A stretch of 64,000 bases of DNA from Pseudomonadota bacterium. GTDB lineage: Bacteria; Desulfobacterota; Desulfovibrionia; Desulfovibrionales; Desulfovibrionaceae. Under the pieces are notes generated by a model that did not search any database, was not told the DNA's origin, and worked only from the letters and a program-made list of their open reading frames with translations. Positions 46,675 to 56,411 of the stretch are shown here, in pieces. The stretch is taken from the NCBI GenBank assembly GCA_018816865.1, contig JAHIUW010000023.1, positions 98,997 through 162,996 of the forward strand, given 5' to 3'. The translations under genes were made by a program, and so were the position numbers. Within the stretch, counting starts at the first letter, position 1. Each line of letters opens with the position of its first letter.

Positions 46675-49600
46675 CCCGACAGTTTTTCTGGAGGGCGCTG
46701 CAACAGGGCCCTGGCAGCAGATTCATCCATGGGGCGCCCCAGGTAAAAGCCCTGCACCATGTCACAACCCAATTCCCTGACCTGCCGCAACTGCTCTTCT
46801 GTCTCCACGCCTTCCGCCACCACCTCAAGTCCCAGCGCCTGGGCCAGGACCACGATGGCCCTGACGATCTCCATGTCCTCTTCGGTCTTGCCCAGTCCTG
46901 CGATGAACGAGTGATCGATCTTCAGGGAGTCCACGGGCAACCGCGAGAGATGCGACAGGGACGAGTAGCCGGTGCCGAAGTCGTCGATGGCCACCTGCAG
47001 GCCCAGGACCTTCAGCCTCTCCAGGATCATCTTCGACGCGTCGGGTGATTCCATGACCGCGGTCTCAGTGAGTTCCAGCTTCAGGCGTTGCGCCGGCAGG
47101 CCGGTGTTGTGCAGCGTCCGGCGGACCATGGCCAGCAGGTTGGTGTGCGAGGCCTGTTTAGCGGACAGGTTGACGGAGATGCTCAGGCGGTTGCTCTGGC
47201 CGGGAAGTGTCAGCCACGCGGCCATGGTGGCGCAGGCCTGTTCCAGGACCCATTGGCCGATGGGCACGATGATGCCGGTTTCCTCGGCCACGGGGATGAA
47301 CTCCCCCGGGGAGATGGGACCGCGTTGCGGATGGTCCCAGCGGATCAGGGCCTCGAACCCGTTCAGGGCCCCGTCCTGGATATCGAAGATCGGCTGGTAC
47401 TGGAGCCTGAACTCGCCTGCGGCCAATGCCCGTTCCAGGTCGTGTTCCAGGGCCATGGCCGTCATGGCGGCCAGGTGCATGGCGCGATTGAAGACCCGGA
47501 ACAGCCCCTTGCCCTGCTGCTTGGCCTGGTACATGGCGATGTCCGCGTCCCGGAGCAGGGCTTCGGTGTTGTCGTAGTCTCCGGTCTTGACGACGATGCC
47601 CACGCTGGCCGTGGTCCGCAGTTCGGAGTTGCCCACCATCAAGGGGGCGGCCACGGCCTCCTGGATGCGGCGCACGATGTGGATGACCTGTTGCGGTTTG
47701 TCGAATTCCTCGAGCAGGATGGCGAATTCGTCGCCGCCCAGACGGGCCAGGGTATCCACGGAGCGCAATGCGGGCGTGATGCGCTGGGCCGTTTGCTTGA
47801 GTACCTCGTCGCCGGTCAGATGGCCGTAGGTGTCGTTGATGATCTTGAAGCGGTCCAGGTCCATCATGACCACGGCAAAACGGTAGTCGCTGCGGCGTTC
47901 GCAACGGCGCAAGGCCCGGCTCAGGCGCTCCATGAACAGGGCCCTGTTGGGCAGGTCGGTCAGGTCGTCGTGCAGCGCCTGGTGGGTCAGCTGCTCTTCG
48001 TTCATGTTGCGTTCGATGCCCAGCGCCACCTGTTCGGAGACCGAGGACAACAGGCGCAGGTCCTTTTTGGTATAGCGGTTGGGGTCATGGTAGTCGTTGA
48101 CTGCCATCACGCCGATGACCTTGTCCTTGATCTTCAGGGGCACGCCCATCCAGATCTCGGCCGGTGTGCCCATCACCCCTAAGGCCAGTTGCTGCTCGCG
48201 TGTCAGGATCAGGGGCTCGGCGCGGTTGAAGACCGCCAGGGTCAGGCTTTGGCCTTCCAGGGAACTGAGGGGCACGGGTTCCCAAGGCTGGCCGTGGTCC
48301 GGGTCCTTGGCGTAGACGAAATCAATCAGGTCGCGCTCTGGATCGACCAGGGCGATGTAGAAGGTCTCGGCCCCGATGTGTTCGATGAGGATCTCGTGCA
48401 CCGCGGCGTACAGGGTCTTCAGGTCGCGGGTGGTGGTCACCGCGCTGGACATGGCCAGCATGATGGCCGAGACGGTCTCGTTCTCCTTGCGGGTGTTGAT
48501 GTCCGAGAGGGCGCCCAGGATCCGGGTGACCTTGCCGCTGTCGTTCTTGACGCCGGTGCCGCGGTCCAGGACCCAGCGGTAGCTGCCGTCCTTGTGGCGG
48601 ATCCGGTATTCCACGGCAAAGGAGACTTGGCGTCCGGCGAGGACGTCTTCCTCGGCGGCCAGAGAGTGTTTCTGGTCGTCGGGGTGCACGCGGGACTGCC
48701 AGTTGCCTGGAAGACTTTTGAATTCTGAATCCTTGAAGCCAATGATCTCTTTGCAGCGGGGGGACAGATAGATGCTGTCCGCCTCCATGTCCCAATCCCA
48801 GATGCCGTCGTAGGCCCCCTGTACGGCCAGGGCATACCGTTCCTCGCTTTGGCGCAGTTGCTGCTCGGCGATCTTGCGGTGGGTGATGTCGCGGATGGTT
48901 TCGATGCCGCCCAGCACGTTGCCGTCGCGGTCCAGCAGTTGGGAGGCCGTGGCCCAGACATGGGCGCCCCTGCCCCCGTAGACATTGGGAACGAAGGCCT
49001 CGGCATAGATGGTGTGCATGTCGCGCGTGACGTCATGGTAGCGGCCCATCAGTTCTGTGTAGTCCTTGGCCACCAGGTCGAGCAGGCCGGGCCGCCGCTC
49101 TCCGTAAAAGGGAATGGCGTACTCGGAGTTGCCCTTGCCCAGCATGTCCTTGGCGGGCACGCCGGTCATGGTGGCGATGGCCCGGTTCCAGGCGATGACC
49201 CGGCCCTCGTGGTCCACCACGAAGGTCGGGTCCGGGAGGAACTCGATGATGTCCAGCAGCTTGCGATGGCTGGCCTGGAGGTCGGGCTGCACGGCCTTGC
49301 GGTAGGCGACGTAGGCCATGAGTCCCACGCACAACAGCAGCAGGGCACCGATCAGGTGACGTTCCTGGCGGATGTCGGCCAGGGCGGCGTTGACTTCGGA
49401 ATCCGGGGCGGCCAGGGCGATGATCAGTTTGCGGTCAACCAGGGGGGCGGTGTGCCAGGCCACCAGCTTGCGGATGGCTGGGGCGCCTTGCTGGGGGAAG
49501 AGATAATCTCCGGAGCCGGATAGCCGGCGCGTCATGACCCCGTACATATCCTGCAGACTGGCGGAGTTGTTGAGAAAGACGTCGTTCACGCTCTGGCCGA

Positions 49601-50291
49601 TGAAGCTCTTGTTCTGGTGGAAGACCACGATGCCCCGGTCATCCACCACGAAGGCCGCGCCGTTCTCGCTTGAGCGCATGTGGGCGATGTAGACGTCGAT
49701 GACCCGGCTCAGGTCGACGACACCGGCCAGCACACCGGCGAAGCGCCCCTGGTGCAGGACGGGGAATATCATGCCCATGAGCTGGGTGTCGGCGGTGATG
49801 TGCAGCGGGGGCACGAATCCAACGGCCCGGCCATCGGATAGGGCGTGCCAGTAGGTCTCGACCCAATCCAGGATCAGGGGGGTCAGCACCCCGCTTGTGG
49901 CATGGCCGCCGGACTGGACGACAATCGAACCCGGTGCGTCCAGATAGGCCATGGTCAGCATGGAGGACACGCGCAGGGTTGTGGTGTCCAGCAGGGTCTT
50001 CATGGAGGCCGTGTCGCGCAGCCCCGCTTCGTATTCGGTGAAGGAATGCGCGGAGATGATCTCCATGGCCGAAAGGGGCTCGTTCATGTGCTCAAGCACG
50101 GCCTGGCGCGCGAGCTGGACCTCCAGGGATTGCTGCTCGATGAAGATGGCCTCGTGTCGCGTGACCGCCCGTTTGTCGAGCCAGAGGTTGACGAGTGAGA
50201 AGGCGATGAACAGTGCGGCCAGGCCGATGCCATGCAACAGGAGATAGCGACGTTGTGTCGAATGCTTGAACGGGGAGGGGTTGCGTGGCAT
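46671..50291 (-). CDS. membrane GGDEF-EAL protein with dCache, PAS, PAS and GAF domains
   Basis: 1,206 residues. One membrane helix near the start ([20 protein letters not shown]) is followed by a periplasmic dCache-type sensor (about 40-320), a second membrane helix ([18 protein letters not shown]), PAS (about 345-470), PAS with PAC (about 480-610), GAF (about 620-760), GGDEF ([15 protein letters not shown], about 845-855) and EAL ([15 protein letters not shown], about 975-985). Both catalytic motifs are intact, so it could make and break cyclic di-GMP. The C-terminal EAL segment also has [18 protein letters not shown]. It stands alone on the minus strand; it probably links an outside signal to motility or biofilm control. 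Confidence 0.94.
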   Translation of the reverse strand: MPRNPSPFKHSTQRRYLLLHGIGLAALFIAFSLVNLWLDKRAVTRHEAIFIEQQSLEVQLARQAVLEHMNEPLSAMEIISAHSFTEYEAGLRDTASMKTLLDTTTLRVSSMLTMAYLDAPGSIVVQSGGHATSGVLTPLILDWVETYWHALSDGRAVGFVPPLHITADTQLMGMIFPVLHQGRFAGVLAGVVDLSRVIDVYIAHMRSSENGAAFVVDDRGIVVFHQNKSFIGQSVNDVFLNNSASLQDMYGVMTRRLSGSGDYLFPQQGAPAIRKLVAWHTAPLVDRKLIIALAAPDSEVNAALADIRQERHLIGALLLLCVGLMAYVAYRKAVQPDLQASHRKLLDIIEFLPDPTFVVDHEGRVIAWNRAIATMTGVPAKDMLGKGNSEYAIPFYGERRPGLLDLVAKDYTELMGRYHDVTRDMHTIYAEAFVPNVYGGRGAHVWATASQLLDRDGNVLGGIETIRDITHRKIAEQQLRQSEERYALAVQGAYDGIWDWDMEADSIYLSPRCKEIIGFKDSEFKSLPGNWQSRVHPDDQKHSLAAEEDVLAGRQVSFAVEYRIRHKDGSYRWVLDRGTGVKNDSGKVTRILGALSDINTRKENETVSAIMLAMSSAVTTTRDLKTLYAAVHEILIEHIGAETFYIALVDPERDLIDFVYAKDPDHGQPWEPVPLSSLEGQSLTLAVFNRAEPLILTREQQLALGVMGTPAEIWMGVPLKIKDKVIGVMAVNDYHDPNRYTKKDLRLLSSVSEQVALGIERNMNEEQLTHQALHDDLTDLPNRALFMERLSRALRRCERRSDYRFAVVMMDLDRFKIINDTYGHLTGDEVLKQTAQRITPALRSVDTLARLGGDEFAILLEEFDKPQQVIHIVRRIQEAVAAPLMVGNSELRTTASVGIVVKTGDYDNTEALLRDADIAMYQAKQQGKGLFRVFNRAMHLAAMTAMALEHDLERALAAGEFRLQYQPIFDIQDGALNGFEALIRWDHPQRGPISPGEFIPVAEETGIIVPIGQWVLEQACATMAAWLTLPGQSNRLSISVNLSAKQASHTNLLAMVRRTLHNTGLPAQRLKLELTETAVMESPDASKMILERLKVLGLQVAIDDFGTGYSSLSHLSRLPVDSLKIDHSFIAGLGKTEEDMEIVRAIVVLAQALGLEVVAEGVETEEQLRQVRELGCDMVQGFYLGRPMDESAARALLQRPPEKLSG

Positions 50292-50351
50292 AGGCTCTGA
50301 CTATAGCGTTTGGGTAAGGAATAAACAAGATCGGGAATGAATAAATGGAAA

Positions 50352-50377
50352 CGGCCCGCGGCGTTTGCTGCGGGCCG
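50352..50377 (-). terminator. hairpin after the zinc-ribbon gene
   Basis: CGGCCCGC (50352-50359) pairs with GCGGGCCG (50370-50377). On the minus strand it is followed by a T-rich stretch (TTTCCATTTATTCATTCC), 20 bases after the zinc-ribbon gene's stop. Confidence 0.65.
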
Positions 50378-50397
50378 GACAGCGTGTTGCTGGAATT

Positions 50398-50670
50398 CTA
50401 TTGGTCCTGCTTGACCAGGTCCATGAAGGAACTGCCGCAGTATGAGGCCAGGTTGAAGGAAATGTAGTTGTTGTTCGGGTCCTCGGCATAGCGGAAGCCG
50501 ACTTTTGAATCGGGCTGATACTGGGCCACGGTCTCGTTGGAGCAGCTGAAGTAGGGGCACTGGTTATTGTTGCAGACCAGGATCAGACCCCAGCCTGTTT
50601 CAGGCGGTCCTTCCCAGGGTTCCAGAATCTTTTCGCAGTGAGGGCATTTGTGATCGGTTGCGATCTCCAT
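50398..50670 (-). CDS. small zinc-ribbon-like protein
   Basis: 90 residues from ATG 50670, with AAGGAG eight bases upstream. Two Cys clusters (KCPHCEKILEP and VCNNNQCPYFSCS) would bind zinc or an iron centre. The rest (FRYAEDPNNNYISFNLASYC) has no motif that I know. It resembles small proteins of unknown role in sulfate reducers. It lies between the GGDEF-EAL gene and a glycosyltransferase gene, all on the minus strand, but each has its own spacing of over 100 bases. Confidence 0.75.
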   Translation of the reverse strand: MEIATDHKCPHCEKILEPWEGPPETGWGLILVCNNNQCPYFSCSNETVAQYQPDSKVGFRYAEDPNNNYISFNLASYCGSSFMDLVKQDQ

Positions 50671-50813
50671 TGTAATTCTCCTTGCTCGTTCGGAAGAGCT
50701 TGTCTGTCTGGTGTCGTTGCCAACGTGCAGCAACTAAGTCTGGATTCGTTTTTTGTCCAGTACCGGGCCTGGATGAGCGGATTTTTTCAGCCACCGGGGC
50801 CAGGGTTGATCGC

Positions 50814-51554
50814 TCAGGGAGTGTCTTTGCGGGACTTCGGGCCTGCGAGGAGGTGTTGCCTGGGGTTGAGGCCCGCGTCGTCCAGACCGCAACCCGCATC
50901 GTAGATGCCCACCAGCTGGGCAGTCTGGCGGACGGAGTGGGCGCGTCGGCTGTAGCGCAGGATATTCAGGTAGTCCGACTCATATCCACCCTCGCCCCGC
51001 CAGCCGTCGCAGCGGACACAGACCAGCTCGCGGGACAGGCACAGGCACAGGGGATCAATGTTGCCCTGGCGGATCAGGACGCTGCCGGGTTTGTCTCCGG
51101 GCATGAGGGCGGGCATCTCCTCGGTGATGTCCTCGGGCAGAAAAGGCTTGTCAAAGGCCCGGCTGACGTCGATGCGTCCGATCTGCATCTCGTGTTCCAG
51201 GCCCTGGAGATAGATGTTGAAGGCCTCGGAGGTCAGGGCGTTGTCGTCATCCACAAAGAGCACGAAGCGCCCACGCGCGGCCTTGAGTAGGGCCTGGCGG
51301 ATGGCGTTACCGAAATTGCCGTCGCGGGGCAGATCGAAGAAGCGCACGAAGTCCGGCGCGGGTTCGCCTTGGGGGCCGTTGCGCGGACCCCTGACCCCGT
51401 CGTAACCCACCAGCATCTCCACTCCGCCGGGCGGCAGTCCCTGGGCGGCTTGCTCCGCGGCGGTCCGCACGCTGGCTATGGCCTGGGCTAGGGCCCGGGG
51501 GCGATCCCCCCGGCTGGGGGTGATGACGGAGAACAACGGGTGCTGCCGGGGCAA
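50814..51554 (-). CDS. family 2-like glycosyltransferase
   Basis: 246 residues from a TTG at 51554, preceded by AAGGAG at the right distance; the frame is open further up but lacks similarity. The GT-A fold shows SVITPSRGDRPRALAQAIAS at the start and the metal-binding DDD in RFVLFVDDDNALTSEAF. A late Cys-rich part (DPLCLCLSRELVCVRCDGW) is unusual. It would transfer a sugar from a nucleotide donor. The acceptor is unknown and no other cell-surface genes are close. Confidence 0.82.
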   Translation of the reverse strand: MPRQHPLFSVITPSRGDRPRALAQAIASVRTAAEQAAQGLPPGGVEMLVGYDGVRGPRNGPQGEPAPDFVRFFDLPRDGNFGNAIRQALLKAARGRFVLFVDDDNALTSEAFNIYLQGLEHEMQIGRIDVSRAFDKPFLPEDITEEMPALMPGDKPGSVLIRQGNIDPLCLCLSRELVCVRCDGWRGEGGYESDYLNILRYSRRAHSVRQTAQLVGIYDAGCGLDDAGLNPRQHLLAGPKSRKDTP

Positions 51555-51680
51555 TGGGGACTCCTTGTTTCTGTTGCAATGATGTACAACGGCTGCAAAG
51601 GGTTGGCAACGCACGTCAGGCCCGGACGGTCGGGAGCGTGGCGGGCCTCTGGGCGGCTGGAAAAAAACGCCGTTATCTGC

Positions 51681-51709
51681 TTGACACCCAGGGCCATGGG
51701 CAATATAGA
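51681..51709 (+). promoter_or_regulatory. sigma-70 promoter of tRNA-Val
   Basis: TTGACA (51681-51686) and TATAGA (51704-51709) are 17 bases apart, 21 bases upstream of the tRNA. Confidence 0.8.
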
Positions 51710-51730
51710 TGCTCTTCCAAATCGCAGGGT

Positions 51731-51805
51731 AGGCCCGTAGCTCAGGGGGAGAGCACTTGCTTGACACGCAAGGGGTCAGCAGTTCAAATCTGCTCGGGCC
51801 TACCA
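51731..51805 (+). tRNA. tRNA-Val (anticodon GAC)
   Basis: A 75-base cloverleaf. The acceptor arm AGGCCCG pairs with CGGGCCT, followed by A and an encoded CCA. The anticodon stem CTTGC/GCAAG holds the loop TTGACAC, giving anticodon GAC. The T-loop reads TTCAAAT. Confidence 0.95.
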
Positions 51806-51822
51806 AATTTTCATACTATCAA

Positions 51823-51856
51823 GGGAGGTTCCGGCCTCCCTCATTTGTTTCTGTTT
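51823..51856 (+). terminator. terminator of tRNA-Val
   Basis: GGGAGG (51823-51828) pairs with CCTCCC (51835-51840), followed by a T-rich tract. It lies 18 bases after the tRNA. Confidence 0.75.
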
Positions 51857-51905
51857 TTGGAAGGACCGAGTCCTATAATAAGGAAACTACATCGGGAGAC
51901 GAGTC

Positions 51906-53858
51906 GTGCAGATTTCCGTTGCCGAAGAAGTGATCGAGGCGCAGCCGGGCGACAGCTGCGGCGATGTCCTGCAAAGGGCGTTGTCCAAGAAGAAATTCAA
52001 GCAGGTTGTGGCCGCGGTCTGTGGCGGAGCCACCCTGGACCTGTCCAGGCCCATCGCTGACGACTGCACCGAGCTTGAGCCCGTGTTCGAGGACACCCCC
52101 CAGGGATTGGCCGTGATTCGTCACAGCGCCGCCCACATCATGGCCGAGGCCGTGAAGCGGTTGTTCCCCGAGGCCCAGGTGACCATCGGCCCGTCCATCG
52201 AGAACGGTTTTTTCTACGACTTCGATTACCAGCGCCCCTTCACTCCCGACGACCTTGCGGCCATCGAAGCCGAGATGCATCGCAGCGTGGGGCAGGATCT
52301 GTCCTTTGCCCGCCGGGAGGTCTCCAAGGCCGAGGCCAAGTCCTTGTTCGAGGGTCTGGGCGAGCACTACAAGGGCGAGATCATGGACGACCTGGGCGGC
52401 GAGGAGTTTTCCCTCTACACCCATGGCGAGTTCACGGACCTCTGCCGCGGCCCGCATATCCCCTCCACCGGCAGGCTCAAGGCCTTCAAGCTGATGTCCG
52501 TGGCCGGAGCTTACTGGCGCGGGGACGAGAAGAACAAGATGCTGCAGCGCATCTACGGCACCGCCTTTGCCTCGGAAAAGGGGCTCAAGAAGCATCTGGA
52601 CCAGTTGGAAGAGGCCAAGAAACGCGACCACCGCAAGCTCGGCCCTGCCCTGGACCTGTTCAGCTTCCACGAGGAGGGCGGCGCGGGCATGGCCTATTGG
52701 CATCCCAAGGGCGCGCTCTTGCGGACCATCCTTGAGGACTTCGTGAACCACGAGATGCTCAAGCGCGGCTACGATATCGTGCGTACCCCACAGCTCTTGA
52801 AGCGCGAACTCTGGGAGACCTCGGGCCACTACGAGAACTACCGTGAGAACATGTACTTCACGGAGATCGACGATGTGCCCTACGGCGTCAAGCCCATGAA
52901 TTGCGTGGCGCATATGATGATCTACAATACGGGCATGAAGAGCTACCGCGACCTGCCCAAGCGATATTTCGAGTTCGGCGTGGTGCACCGCCATGAGATG
53001 TCCGGTGTGCTGCATGGCCTGTTGCGTGTGCGCCAGTTCACCCAGGACGATGCGCATATCATTTGTCGCCCGGACCAGTTGCAGGACGAGATCAAGGGCG
53101 TTATGAATTGGATTCAGGCGCTGATGGGCCTGTTCGATTTCGAACACGTCATGGAGATCAGCACCCGTCCTGAGAAGTCCATCGGTTCCGACGCGGATTG
53201 GGAGCGTGCCACCAGCGCGCTGATGGACGCCATGGACGACATGGGCCTGCCCTATAAAATTAATGCCGGCGACGGCGCTTTCTATGGTCCCAAGATTGAT
53301 GTCAAATTGCGTGACTGTCTGGGGCGTGAATGGCAATGCTCCACCATTCAGGTGGATTTCACCTTGCCAGAACGATTTGACATGGTATACATCGGCGATG
53401 ACGGTGAAAGGCACCGCCCTGTTATGGTCCATCGGGCCATCATGGGATCCGTCGAACGCTTCATCGGAGTGCTGACCGAGCACTATGCCGGTGCATTCCC
53501 ACTCTGGCTGTCCCCAGTCCAGGCGCGGATTGTCACCGTGACCGATGCCCAGAAGGAATTTGCCGAAACCGCCTTGACGGCCCTGCGTGAGCGTGGGGTG
53601 CGTGTCGAGGCGGATTTACGCAATGAAAAATTGGGCTACAAGGTTCGTGAAGCGCAAGTGCAGAAAATCCCCTACATTTTTGTGATAGGGGATAAAGAAG
53701 TGGAGTCCGGCGGCGTGAATGTGCGTCTGCGGGGCGACAATCTCGGCCTCAAAAATATCGATGAGGCCGCAGGAATGGTTCTGGCGGAATGCCAAGAGCC
53801 GTTCAAACGAGGAGGAATGAGCTATAGCTTCAGTACCAGCTCCCCAAACCCGGTGTAA
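51906..53858 (+). CDS. thrS: threonyl-tRNA synthetase
   Basis: 650 residues from GTG 51906 (GGGAG upstream). A TGS domain (about 1-60) and the editing domain ([20 protein letters not shown]) precede the class II catalytic core. Motif 2 lies around [20 protein letters not shown], motif 3 in [20 protein letters not shown], and the zinc-binding Cys and His are in PMNCVAHMM and the later VHRAI. The anticodon-binding domain ends it. It charges tRNA-Thr. Its last 35 bases overlap the likely start of infC, and the stop follows directly after SSPNPV. It heads the cluster thrS-infC-rpmI-rplT-pheS-pheT. Confidence 0.96.
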   Translation: MQISVAEEVIEAQPGDSCGDVLQRALSKKKFKQVVAAVCGGATLDLSRPIADDCTELEPVFEDTPQGLAVIRHSAAHIMAEAVKRLFPEAQVTIGPSIENGFFYDFDYQRPFTPDDLAAIEAEMHRSVGQDLSFARREVSKAEAKSLFEGLGEHYKGEIMDDLGGEEFSLYTHGEFTDLCRGPHIPSTGRLKAFKLMSVAGAYWRGDEKNKMLQRIYGTAFASEKGLKKHLDQLEEAKKRDHRKLGPALDLFSFHEEGGAGMAYWHPKGALLRTILEDFVNHEMLKRGYDIVRTPQLLKRELWETSGHYENYRENMYFTEIDDVPYGVKPMNCVAHMMIYNTGMKSYRDLPKRYFEFGVVHRHEMSGVLHGLLRVRQFTQDDAHIICRPDQLQDEIKGVMNWIQALMGLFDFEHVMEISTRPEKSIGSDADWERATSALMDAMDDMGLPYKINAGDGAFYGPKIDVKLRDCLGREWQCSTIQVDFTLPERFDMVYIGDDGERHRPVMVHRAIMGSVERFIGVLTEHYAGAFPLWLSPVQARIVTVTDAQKEFAETALTALRERGVRVEADLRNEKLGYKVREAQVQKIPYIFVIGDKEVESGGVNVRLRGDNLGLKNIDEAAGMVLAECQEPFKRGGMSYSFSTSSPNPV

Positions 53859-54357
53859 TAGGCAGATTCGCGTTCGCGAAGTGCGTGTTATCGGGGCGGA
53901 CGGTGAACAAGCGGGCATTATGGCCACCCAGGACGCTTTGCAAATTGCGATGGATCTGGGTCTTGATCTGGTGGAGGTTGCGCCGAACTCTCGGCCGCCG
54001 GTGTGTAAGATCATGGATTACGGGAAGCACAAGTACCAGCTGCAGAAAAAGCAGCAGGAGGCCCGTAAGAAACAAACCACCGTCCAGATCAAGGAAATCA
54101 AGGTCAGGCCCAAGACCGATGAACACGACTTCAACACCAAGCTGAAGCACGTGCTGCGCTTCCTTGAGAACGGCGACCGGGTCAAGGTCACCGTGTTCTT
54201 CAGGGGACGTGAGATCGTGCATAAGGATCGCGGATTGATGATCCTGGAGCGGATGGTGGAAGCCGTGGGCGATCTCGCCAAGGTCGAGCAGGCGCCGCGT
54301 TCCGAGGGTCGGACCATGAGCCTGCTCATGGCTCCCATCAAGCTGCAGGTGCCATAG
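53824..54357 (+). CDS. infC: translation initiation factor IF-3, non-canonical start codon
   Basis: The frame has the IF-3 hallmarks: [20 protein letters not shown] at the N-domain, then [39 protein letters not shown], and a C-domain ending [16 protein letters not shown]. The first standard codon in frame is GTG 53881, inside the conserved N-domain and without a ribosome-binding site. GGAGGA at 53811-53816 is seven bases before ATA 53824. Starting there gives 177 residues, the normal IF-3 length. ATT 53866 is another option. A rare start is known for infC (AUU in E. coli) and lets IF-3 limit its own synthesis. This gene overlaps the end of thrS by 35 bases. Confidence 0.88.
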   Translation: MASVPAPQTRCNRQIRVREVRVIGADGEQAGIMATQDALQIAMDLGLDLVEVAPNSRPPVCKIMDYGKHKYQLQKKQQEARKKQTTVQIKEIKVRPKTDEHDFNTKLKHVLRFLENGDRVKVTVFFRGREIVHKDRGLMILERMVEAVGDLAKVEQAPRSEGRTMSLLMAPIKLQVP

Positions 54358-54440
54358 CCGCTCGTTTTCCGGGTCCAGACGCAAACGCCGCGGGTCCGCG
54401 GTGATGCAGATACTTGGGGTGGGCTTTGGCCTTCCCCAGC

Positions 54441-54459
54441 GCTCCGGGACGCCCGGAGC
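54441..54459 (+). promoter_or_regulatory. hairpin in the infC-rpmI leader
   Basis: GCTCCGGG (54441-54448) pairs with CCCGGAGC (54452-54459) around ACG. It lies 42 bases ahead of rpmI, where many bacteria have an L20-binding or attenuating structure. No T-run, so a binding or processing role is possible but unproven. Confidence 0.45.
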
Positions 54460-54501
54460 ATTGTTGTTGTGGTGCATTGTTAACACTTCAAGGAGAGCAT
54501 T

Positions 54502-54711
54502 ATGCCCAAGATGAAGACCAATCGGAGCGCCGCCAAGCGTTTCAAGCTGACCGGTTCCGGCAAGATCTCTCGCCGTCGCCAGGGGCTCCGTCACATCCTG
54601 ACCAAGAAATCGCAGAAGCGTAAGAACCGTCTTGGTAAGGCCGCCCTGGTTGATTCGACCAACGTCGCCGCCGTGCGTCGTATGGTGCCCAAGGCCACGT
54701 TGAAAAAGTAG
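54502..54711 (+). CDS. rpmI: ribosomal protein bL35
   Basis: 69 residues, basic, with the family's [20 protein letters not shown] start and a conserved [17 protein letters not shown] segment. AAGGAGA precedes the ATG. Part of the large ribosomal subunit; between infC and rplT as in most bacteria. Confidence 0.97.
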   Translation: MPKMKTNRSAAKRFKLTGSGKISRRRQGLRHILTKKSQKRKNRLGKAALVDSTNVAAVRRMVPKATLKK

Positions 54712-54793
54712 TTTTTTTTCCATTCACACACAGATCGTTCTGCCTGCCAGGCCGGGGTGACCCAGGTACGCAGGTATAAGGAGGAAACGAACG

Positions 54794-55147
54794 ATGAGAA
54801 TCAAGCGCGGAAAAGTCGCCAAGCGGCGTCACAAGAAATATTTGAAGATGGCCAAGGGGTATCGTGGTGCACGCAGCAAGTTGTACACCACCGCTCGCGA
54901 GACCGTTGAGCGCGCCCTTGTCTATGCCTACCGGGATCGCAAGGTCCGCAAGCGTGAGTTCCGCAAGCTGTGGATCATCCGCATCAACGCCGCCGCGCGC
55001 ACTCACGGCCTGTCCTACTCCAAGCTCATCAACGGCTTGAATCTGGCCGGCATCGTGCTGAACCGCAAGGTCCTGGCTGACATCGCCGTGCGTGACAAAG
55101 AGGCCTTCGGCAAGATTGCCGAGATCGCAAAGTCCAAGGTCAGCTAA
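54794..55147 (+). CDS. rplT: ribosomal protein bL20
   Basis: 117 residues, the usual length. The start [20 protein letters not shown] and the globular part ([20 protein letters not shown]) are typical. bL20 binds 23S rRNA during assembly and often represses its own operon by binding the leader. GGAGG is six bases ahead of the ATG. It stops one base before the GTG of pheS. Confidence 0.97.
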   Translation: MRIKRGKVAKRRHKKYLKMAKGYRGARSKLYTTARETVERALVYAYRDRKVRKREFRKLWIIRINAAARTHGLSYSKLINGLNLAGIVLNRKVLADIAVRDKEAFGKIAEIAKSKVS

Positions 55148-55148
55148 C

Positions 55149-56201
55149 GTGTCCGAAGCGGGTTCGATTCTCGTCACGGAGTTGGAGGCCTTGGTCCCGG
55201 AGTTGAAGGACGCGCTGGCAAGCGCGTCCGACAGCGACGGGCTTGAGGAGATCAGGGTCAAGTTTCTCGGTCGCAAGGGCCTTCTGGCCGCGAAGCTCGC
55301 GACCCTGAAGGACCTCCCGGCTGAGGACAAGCCCCTGGTCGGCAAGACCGGCAACGCCGTGAAAACGGAGTTGACCGAGCTGTTTGCCCAGTGCGAGGCC
55401 AAGCTGGCCCGCGCCGGTGCCGACGCCTCCCTGTCCCGGTTTGATCCGACCATGCCCGGGCGCACCCCGGCCATGGGCTCGCTGCATCCCATCACCCTGG
55501 TCATGGAGGAGATCTGTCAGGTCTTCACCGGACTGGGGTTCGAGGTGGTCAGCGGGCCGGAGATCGAAACCGACTGGTACAACTTCGAGGCCTTGAACCT
55601 GGCGCCCGAGCACCCCGCCCGCGACATGCAGGATACCCTGTACGTCACGGATAACGTGGTGCTGCGCACCCACACCTCGCCCCTGCAGATCCGGACCATG
55701 ATGGAGCGCAAGCCCCCCGTGGCCGCGGTGGCGCCGGGCAAGGTCTATCGCCGGGACTCCGACCTGACCCACACGCCCATGTTCCACCAGATCGAAGGAT
55801 TCCTGGTGGACCACGAGGTGTCCATGGCCGACCTGCGCGGAACGCTGACGTCGTTTTTGCAGCAGATCTTCGGCAAGGACACACGCGTTCGCTTCCGGCC
55901 CAGCTTCTTTCCGTTCACCGAGCCCAGTGCCGAAGTGGACATCAGCTGCTGCATCTGCGGCGGCGCAGGGGAAGTGGCCGGGGCGCCCTGCCGGGTCTGC
56001 AAGCAGACCGGCTGGGTGGAGATCCTGGGCTGTGGCATGATCGACCCCGAGGTCTTCAAGGCCGTGGGCTACGACCCGGAGCAGTATACCGGGTTCGCTT
56101 TCGGTCTTGGCGTGGAGCGCGTGGCCATGCTGAAATACGGCATTGGCGACCTGCGCATGTTCTTCGAGAACGATATCCGTTTCCTGTCCCAATTCTCTTA
56201 A
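55149..56201 (+). CDS. pheS: phenylalanyl-tRNA synthetase alpha chain
   Basis: 350 residues from GTG 55149. The N-terminal coiled coil binds tRNA; the class II core has [12 protein letters not shown], then [20 protein letters not shown] and [10 protein letters not shown]. Motif 2 ([19 protein letters not shown]) and motif 3 ([20 protein letters not shown]) are intact. It forms an alpha2-beta2 enzyme with pheT. It starts one base after the rplT stop, so it is translated from the same message. A terminator-like hairpin follows. Confidence 0.97.
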   Translation: MSEAGSILVTELEALVPELKDALASASDSDGLEEIRVKFLGRKGLLAAKLATLKDLPAEDKPLVGKTGNAVKTELTELFAQCEAKLARAGADASLSRFDPTMPGRTPAMGSLHPITLVMEEICQVFTGLGFEVVSGPEIETDWYNFEALNLAPEHPARDMQDTLYVTDNVVLRTHTSPLQIRTMMERKPPVAAVAPGKVYRRDSDLTHTPMFHQIEGFLVDHEVSMADLRGTLTSFLQQIFGKDTRVRFRPSFFPFTEPSAEVDISCCICGGAGEVAGAPCRVCKQTGWVEILGCGMIDPEVFKAVGYDPEQYTGFAFGLGVERVAMLKYGIGDLRMFFENDIRFLSQFS

Positions 56202-56224
56202 GACTTGGCCACAACGACATCCAG

Positions 56225-56254
56225 GGCCCCGGACCGAGAGGTTCGGGGCCTTTT
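56225..56254 (+). terminator. terminator-like hairpin between pheS and pheT
   Basis: GGCCCCGGA pairs with TTCGGGGCC (56242-56250), followed by TTTTCTTG. It probably lowers, but does not stop, transcription into pheT. Confidence 0.65.
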
Positions 56255-56411
56255 CTTGATCTGCTCCGGCGGTCGACAGCGCCCAACGCGCGCGAGTTGA
56301 AAATCAGGGCGATTCCGGGTATGCAGGACGACTTGCCGTACGCGCTGTGCGGCGTTTTTTAAGAAAATTCTCGCGGTCGGCCATGGGCCGTTCCGACGGA
56401 GGCGATAATCC

